From Astropecten irregularis (lineage: Eukaryota > Echinodermata > Asteroidea > Paxillosida > Astropectinidae): 64,000 nt of DNA. Below, piece by piece: positions 54,301 to 63,300 of the stretch; positions within the stretch are counted from its first letter, which is position 1, and each line of letters opens with the position of its first letter. The position numbers were made by a program, and so were the translations under genes. The notes below the pieces were generated by a model. That model saw only the letters and a program-made list of their open reading frames with translations, did not search any database and was not told the DNA's origin. The stretch spans positions 22,272,983 through 22,336,982 of the forward strand of contig OZ020245.1 of assembly GCA_963971285.1 (NCBI GenBank). Reading direction: 5' to 3'.

Positions 54301-57300
54301 TCTCCATGATTCTAAGGGCGTTTACGAAACGGAGGCTTAGGCTCAGGCTTCTGCTCCTTTTTTTTACATCCATTTTAAGGTGACAGGTATAAAAAATAGA
54401 GGTTTTGGGCTACAGTTTCAAAGTACATACTCTGTTTCGAACAAGAAAACGGAAATTTAACCTCAGGGATAATTCACAGCTGTATATTCAGCTTTTAGAT
54501 GACGGAGCCTAAGCCCAAGCCTAATCCATCGTTTCGTAAAAGGGCCTATTTTTGTCCAGGGGCCAATTTCTTGGAGCTGTTAAGCACAAAAAAATTGCTT
54601 AGCACAAAATGTCTTGCTCAATAAAAACAACCCACCATTAAAATTCCATTTGATATTCATGGTCAACGATCAACAGCAAAACAACAATCGCAAGTGAAAC
54701 CCATCACATGGAGATTTGGGTGTTTATCCTGTTTTTTATTATTGACAGAAATATTTGGTTAGCAGATTTTTGTGCTAAGCAGGGCTGAGAAATTGGCCCC
54801 TGTCCTTTCTGGACATCCTTTCTATTATTTAAATATTTTAACGGTATGTTTCTAGCAGCACCGTCTTCATATCCTGAAAGTTATACATCATTCTATGAAC
54901 ATTAGGGTACGTTACCAATCCTGTACTGTAATTTTAAACCCGAATCATTACCATCCTTGTCCCCAGGTTACCGCCACATCTTCCTGTGCAATGAGTCCAA
55001 CCAGCCCCTGATGCTACCCACCCTCTTCCTGAACATCAAGGTGAGGGACTACGTACCAGAGAGAATGACCAACTTTGCCGATGCCCTGGCCAACCCCATC
55101 GCCTACCAGTCCAAGGTGGAGAAGCGAGCAGCCCAGCTCAAGGCACTAGAGGAGGTGGAGGAGGTCAGAGAAGTCAAGGCTCCGGCAGAGGAAGAAGCTA
55201 ATAAGGTACTTCCCTTAATAGTACACAAATATCACATGGTTTGAGGGTGACAGTCGATTCTAGCTCCCAAGGTGTTGGAAGTTGACAAACTATAGTTCCC
55301 GAGCTGAAGCTGAGGGAACTAGTTCAGCTATTTGATTTTTAGTCTATTGCATTTAATATCTCCCAGGCGGTGTTCTGACCTAATTTCAGTGCAATCCATT
55401 CATGCATCACCGAGCAATTACTGATTGTCAGGAAAAGTACATTTTCCTGCCATTACAATTGAGTGACAATGGTGGTCATCTTAACATTCTTATTAGTTGT
55501 AAAGTTGACCACAACTGCCTCTCATTTGTAACGGCAGCAAAATGGACTTTTCAAGACAATCAGTAATTGCTCGGTGATACATGAATGGATTGCATTGAAA
55601 TTTGGTCAGAATTTACCCAGTGAGATAATGAATGCAATTTAGACTTAAAATCAAATATCGGTAGCTGAAAACATACAATTTCTTATTATAATAGTTTGAA
55701 AAGGGACACACTGTGTAGAGCTTGCTGTGTAGAGCCTCAAAGCCTTAGGCCGTTGTTAACCTCCCAAACTATGCAATCTTCCCTTTTGTTCTTTCAATTA
55801 TGACGGAGAAGGATCCAGAAAATGGGGAGGACAATGATGAGAAGGAGGTACCTGAAGTCCAGAGCAAAGATGTCGTGCCTGCGGCTGTGGCTGCACCTGC
55901 CCTGTCATCTGTAGAGACCCCCAGCGCACCCTCGGGAACCTACCGGAAGAACACTCCAAACCCCGGCACGACCCCGGAGCCCAACGGTTTGAAAACTAAT
56001 TCCAAACCTGCCATCACACCTAGCTCCTCTCTTGGAGGTAAGAAAGGCTCTCTCCATATTCTCTCACGTATATGTTGGTTTTCAAATTGTAAAACAAAGG
56101 ACATTTAATGAATTTGAACCTGCGGTACAGGTTCGAACCCCACTTTGGTCAATTTCTTTTGTTCAAACCGAAAGTTGTTTCCGTGAAGCAATCATTCGTT
56201 TCCACTAAGCTTTTATTTTATGATGTAATATTTTTGGATCGTTTCTACGTTGAAGACAGTGCTTTCCAGTTAATTTTAAAAAGAAACAAACAAAGATAAT
56301 TGACTATTAGGGACACCACCAGCGTAGGGCTTGATAGCTCAGTTGGTAGAGCTTCTGTACTGTATTCAGGAGGTCGCCGGTTCGAATCCCGCTCCAGTCA
56401 ATTTTTCTTTGTTCACTTCTCAATGAGTTGATTTGAAGTTTTGACTTCTAGCACGTCTTGGTACCCTCATAAACCCATAGCATTGTGCAACATTGTGCAA
56501 TTATATTTTATAGACTTTGTGAAGTTCCAGTGACTATTACTCAAAACCACATGCATTTGGAGAAGAACTCCGTTTGGGGGAGACTTAAAATGTGGGATTT
56601 TGTACACTTTCATTCTATTTCCCACATTCGAATAGTTTCTATGAATTATCTGGACTTGCTTTTCAAATGTTTTTAAATCGGTTCAAAACATGTTATGAAA
56701 TTGTTCTTGAAGCTGGAGAGGTGTGGAAGCTTTATCGTGCATATCCGCAGCTTGTAGCTAATGCCATGGGTATTATGAAGCAATTACCGGTGTAGCAAAG
56801 TATAATGGCGGTAAATTAACTTGCGCAATGGCTCTTCAGGGAGTCGTTCCTTCCATCAGACAACCAGCTAGGCCAACCGATTGCTACGATGTCACTGTCT
56901 CACAGAGATAGTCCTGCTTGTCCAAGTTGGCTTGCAAATTTACAATGGTTAGCCCTTGATGGAGGTTTGGGGACCTTTATTTAACTACTGGTCTGTTCTT
57001 AATTCCTAAAACATGGGCTCATTAAGATCTCCTTAGTAGAAAGCTTAGTCGATTCTGTAGTCTTTGGTTCCTTGTTCTGTCAAATGTTTCTGTCTTAAAA
57101 TGTTGCTAAATGCTGCTACTTTTGCCATAGAATTATTGCTTGTTCTATTTTCGATTGTATATTTAGCATTGCAGTTTGAGGAATTTTAGTGCTGTTGGGG
57201 TAGTGGTTCCATAAGGCCCTTTCCCACTAGAGTGCTCATCCCCGGGGCGAATTCACCCCGGAGCCACACCGAGGTGAAAAATGTCAACCCTGGTCCTGAG

Positions 57301-60300
57301 CAGGGTTGAACTCACCCCGGAGATAAGGCAATCTCGGGGGTGGCTCAGGGATGACGGAGGGGTGAACATTTCAATTGGGAATCGTGGCTTATTTTCACCC
57401 CTGCATCACCCCCTAAATTGGTCAAGTGGGAAAAGGCCTATAGATATGCTTGAATGCTGGACCACTGTTAGCCATGAGTGACCTTTTCTTTGTTATTAAA
57501 TGCAAAAAGAGTTTGAGGTCATAACGCATAGCTCACTATGTAAGGCTCTTACTTTGTATTTCTCACATGAGCCCTTTCCTACTCTGAAGCGTTTTATAAA
57601 GACACTCACAGAAAATTTGCGATTACTGGTTAAAATAGTTCTTTTAAAAGAATTTGATTTACAAGAACAAAATGTAGCACTGGTAAGATTTGTTGAGTTA
57701 ACATTTGCAAATCAAAAACATGTTCAATTTGAAAACAGGTAGGTTTGTGGTTTTTAGTTGCCAGACGGGCAAGTAAAGAGATGTTTTGTGCTATTCTGCA
57801 GCAGCTTTTTAGCCAATCAGAGACCACCAGACTATAGTTCTAATTAAGCACTAGGTATGCTGGTATGTCTGAGTTCTGATCTGGGCTCAGACTGGACAAT
57901 GCACTCTGCTAGTGGGCTGCAAAGATGCCCGATGCATGCCACATGGTGCTTTGCCTTTGATATCATACGTCCTCACGTCTAAGCATACGGTAACAGTGCA
58001 TTTTTCTTGCTTGCGACCTGAACACTTCAAAGTCAAAATCGTTCATTTCAGGCCGGTACATGGACAAACCCATACATGAAACTGCACATATAGCACCTTC
58101 ACAAACCAGCTTGTGGAAGAAAAACCATCATTCTCACGTGTTTTTCCCCTGTTTTGTCTATGAAGGATATCGCTAATGGATGACGTTGAGTCGTTGACAA
58201 TGTTGTAATAACGGCAGTCATTTATTTATTTATTTCGTTTTGCTGTTTTGTTTTTTGTATTACACCTTCCCCCATCTCTCCTCCTTTCTCCCCAACCCGA
58301 CCCCCGTTTCCAACCCCTTATGTTCCTGAAAGCAGACAGCATGGCGATACCCAGGTCCAAATCCTTGGGCACTGCTCAGTTTATGGTGGAATCTATGGGC
58401 TCTCCGCTCACACAGAACAACCGCAGCATTAGTGCACCCAACCTGGGGCAGTCAGGTACTTGAATGGTGGCTACGTGCAACCTGGGAAAGAAAAAGAGAA
58501 AAAGGCATAGCTTGTGGTTGTGTTGTGACATGGGGGATGTGACAGTTGGCTGTTACGTGACAAAGTCGATGCCGTGACTGTGATGCCGGGTCGTGACGTG
58601 ACGCTTGTTTTTGTGACTTTGTATTTGTTTTGTATGGTTACCACGTGGAAAAAAGTTTGTGACTCTGGATAAAGACCAGGGCCCAATTTCATGGAATCCG
58701 TAACGGCCTATTTTTGTGCTCAAGGGCACTCCTATACATGAAATCTATTTCATGGAATCTGTAATGAAGACTTTCAGTTAGCAAAGAATTATTTTTCTAC
58801 TAACGCACTGTCATATGCATTCTGTAGAAAGTCCTTGCTTAGCGTAGCGAGAAAGACAGCTCTTCCTTGAAATATGCTTACCACAAGAGCAAAACAGTCT
58901 GCTATTGTATGCGAAGAATTTATGCTATAAACGGTAACGGATTCCATGAAATTTGGCCCATGACATGGGAAATAGGCTCTAGAAAAAGGGACACGAAAAA
59001 AGGATGTAGCAAACAAAATTGACGTGGGGAAAAAGGTTTTAACATCTGGACTCTGACACTGTGACAAGTCTTGTGCTCGGACTTTGAATTATCATGATGC
59101 ACAGATCTCAATTCGCGACAATTACTGCACTGTTCATCATGTGGCAGTTTACATAATGAAATTCTGACATTAAAGTAATGTGACGTAGAATCTGACACAA
59201 GTTTAGAGTGTAAAATATTGTAATGCATGAAATGTGAGATTGTAGTCTTGTGATGCATGTGCATGCAATCAACCACTCTCGGCCCACCAGACAATTATGG
59301 GATCCAATCCCCGATAATTAACAAAAAAAGACGTAACGAAAAGAACCGACGAAAATTAAGTTGACGGACAGTTTGCAGCACCTTCATGTTGGATGTCGAA
59401 ACTAAAAGCATTTTGTTTCCCGGTGATTTATCATCCCGCTGTGGATATCAGCATGCAGTGTTTCAATCTCCAGTCTTGTTTCCATGGTAACAGTTGCATT
59501 ATGGGTAATAGCCTGTGGTTGAGTAGTTTATAGTATTATTGACTGTGGTTGTCATCAGTGCTTTATTGTGCATGGCACCGTGAGGCATCACTCCTTGCGT
59601 CACTCTTTCACCATTGGCGTATTCCCTTCGCTTTCACTACTGATTCTTTCTGTCTACAGTCGTGGTGATACTGTATTTTGCATGATAGCAATGTGTTGAG
59701 CACTTATGTAGCACCGTATCACTAACCGATTCCCTTCAAAAGAAACGTTTCCAATACTGTTTCACTTTTTTCCCACTAATTGCTAATTTCCTTGTATTTA
59801 GCTACAGATAATGGACAAGACTAACTTTTGTTCTCCTTTCTTGCAGTAGATTTCTAAAGAGCGACTTTAAATTGTAGCCGCAATCTCATAGTAACAGATG
59901 AAAATGAGTTGAAGATTTGAGGCTTTGCATGGTGACAATTGGTATGTGGATCGGTTTGCGGAAACACCATGTAATAATCGTTCATACTTTTGCACTTCTA
60001 TTTCATTCACACTTTTCGACTAGTCTGCTCTGGTCATCATCAGGAGACCGTCTCCTCATGATTTGAACAGACTAGTTGAAACGTTGAGACCTTACGAGAA
60101 GTGTGAACGAAATAGAAGTGCGAAAGTATGAATGATTCATACATGGTGTTTCCGCAAACTGATCCACATACTAGTTGAAGATTGTGAATTTCTTTTTATA
60201 CAGGAAACGTAATCGGGTTTAATTTGGAAAAATACTTGATAAGCTTGTCAAGGTTATTGGGGATTCTGAAAATTACCATTATATCGAGCAGCATGTGACA

Positions 60301-63300
60301 CGTCATCCAAAATTACTTCACAATTAAAATAAGGTTTATGGTGCATTTATCAGACATTTAAGCCAGTATGCTATCTTTGAGAGTCAGTAAAGAGACCAAA
60401 AATTATTTTTTCTTCACCATGCAAAGCCTCAAAAATCATATCATTGATACAAGACATGTTATTATCATTTGTACTTTTCAATAAAACTGATAATTTTCAA
60501 ATACCTTTTCAAATTAAACTTTTATGATTATTTCTCATTTGAATACAGTGTTTCTCCTCACTTTTACAGATATCAATAAAACAACTTTTAAAAGACTAAA
60601 CTTTAAGCATATGCTTAATATATCTTATCAGAAGTAACAGCTCAGTGAACTTGATTTTCTTCACCCTGTAATTGCTCACCCTTTTGTATGATTTTTAATT
60701 TCTTGACTTTTAAATGCATTTTGTTTGTTTCTTTTTGTCAGAATGCATGCAACTTTGAATAGTGCCTAAATCTTAAGTAGAGTGTTTGATATTTGCATGA
60801 ATGTTAGTTAATCTTGCTAAAATCTTGCTGTATTAATTGTTATGAAGTGATTTTACATTTCCAGTTCTGTTTAGTCCACAATATCCCATCTCAACCCAAT
60901 CATTATAATTTTCAGTGTAGAGAAAGCTTCATTTATGCCCTATCCTGATCGACTTCTGCTTCCAGAAATGAATACATTCACCTCAAATTAATTGCCATAA
61001 AACCTCCAAAATCCTTTGTGTCGCATGATTGTTAAAATCACAATAACTATAGAACCCCTGTTTAGGCAGCATAACTTAGGGCCTGTTTGTTTCACAACGG
61101 ATCTTGGGCGCCATATTTAATCTTGCAAATCCACGTCGCAGGCAGGATGTGCTAAAACGGGATCCGGAGCAACTTTTGCGCTCACGATTACTGGTCGCGT
61201 CCCTGAAACAATCAGGTCCCAAATCGTGGGACTTTCTGTCTCTACTTGGTCCAAGTCCAAAGAATGTGATATAAGGATGTACTCCGCTGTGTGGAATTGT
61301 GGATGTTCATACCTTTTGTATTACATGTATAGCCACAAATTCATTTGAGACAGGAAAATTATATCAAAATGGGTTTGTGTGCATACCCCTCCTGAATGCT
61401 GTTGTATAAATATGTGTATAAATACAATGGTACCCTAGCTTTTCCTCACAAGTTAATTATAATACCTTCTCCTATTTCAGTGTAGAGAAAGCTTCATTTA
61501 TGCCCTATCCTGATCGACTTCTGCTTCCAGAAATGAATACATTCACCTCAAATTAACTGCCTTAAATTCTCCCAAATCCATTGTGTCGCATGATTGTTAA
61601 AAGATCACAAGTAACTGTAATACCTTTTCCTTCCAATCTGTCTAGTTGTATGTGCTGTCTAGAACTCCTATTAAAACGCCTATTTTTGTTTTGTTCCACG
61701 ACACATTTTCCTTGCACTGGCAGTAGAATGCCCCTTTGCCATCTGTAATATCGTTGAGGAGTCTTTTCCTCAGCTCACCATAAATGAACTTCTGTCTCCG
61801 TGCAGTAGGATCTCAGATCTGTCTCTTCACAGTTTGTCCACTGTGTCCCTCGTCACAGTTCTGATAATCAAATAATCAAAATAATACTGTCCAAACTTTT
61901 GCTGGATTTCAGGGAGAACTGAAATGGTTGACAAGTGAGTTTGCTATGAACATGGACAAAAAGTAACAGACATTTGAACAATACACTATTGCATAGATAA
62001 AATTGTCAGCACTTTGCAACTCCGTCGGCCGCCATGACCATAAAAATGAGGTTTGATGCAATGCATGTTGGGAATTTAACGCAGCAAAAAGAAAAATAGG
62101 TTTACAATGCACAGTGTGCATAAACCTTCTCGGAGGTAATAACTTTAAGTTCCAGCCACTTTGCTGAACGAAACTTCCCTTCTCTGAGAAGAGTTATTAA
62201 AACAAACTGCACTGTCGTCCTATTTCCATAACAGTGAACCATTTGATGTCAGCTTATAATACTTTGAAAACTGCTGACAGTTACTCTGTTAGTTTTTAAT
62301 CCATATTTCATATCCTAACAAGTTTCTCCGTGAAATCAATTTCTGATCAATTTTCTCCCTAAAATTTGGCAAACAAACACGGACAGTATCATATTTAATT
62401 GGTTTGGTATTAACTTAACCAATCTATAGTTCTGTTTTAGACTGTTTCTGCACGTGTATGAATGTTGCATGACTCCTGTTTTTCTGTGATAATGTAGGGA
62501 ATTTGAAGCAGTGCATTTCTTATTAACGAGCTGTGTGATTTGTTTTTTCTTCTCAGAGGAAATCCAGGCTGCTCGGCTTGAAGACATCAAAGAACACAAG
62601 GTTAGGCACAGTGTTATAATACTGAACTGGAGACGGGGTACCAGACTGCTGTAGGGTTTGCAGCGCTGGGTCTAATGGTGAATTGGAAAGGGCACATTTG
62701 ATTGGAGTAAAAATACAACTTAGGCCTTTCTCAAAAGCTTGGCTCTGGCTCTGGCTCCAGCTCCATCGTGTGAATCCATTCTAAAATTATAGGTATCAAA
62801 ATAGATCGAGACTAATGCTGTTTCTCTCTCTTTTACACCATCTTAAACAAAAAAATCAACATCCAGAAATACAAGAAAGTGGCCGCTCGGCTGAACCTGG
62901 AGCTGGAGAAACTGATCAAGAAGCAAGAGAAGAAACAGAGTAAAATGAAGAAGAGTCAGGAGAAAGATCGGGCCAAGATGACCAAGTCTCACCAGAAGGC
63001 CTTCAAGAACCTGAGCAAGAAGCAGTCCGGTCAGATGAAGAAGGCTGCTAAGAAAGGACAGTAAGTCGCCTGGGTTTTTTTTTTGTCAACTTTTTGTCAT
63101 TTATACATAAATAATAAACTGGTGCAACCTGTTTATAAATCAGAATAATGACCTGAAATATGTCAAATGCTTGGAGTCAGGAGGGCCTGACCTTTCAATC
63201 CTAGCAGGATCTTTCTCAAAGGCTAACTCCAAGCAAAATAATGACCAAATGAAATACTTTGAGTTAGGAGGGCCTAAAAATCCTTTGAGAAAGGCCCTTC

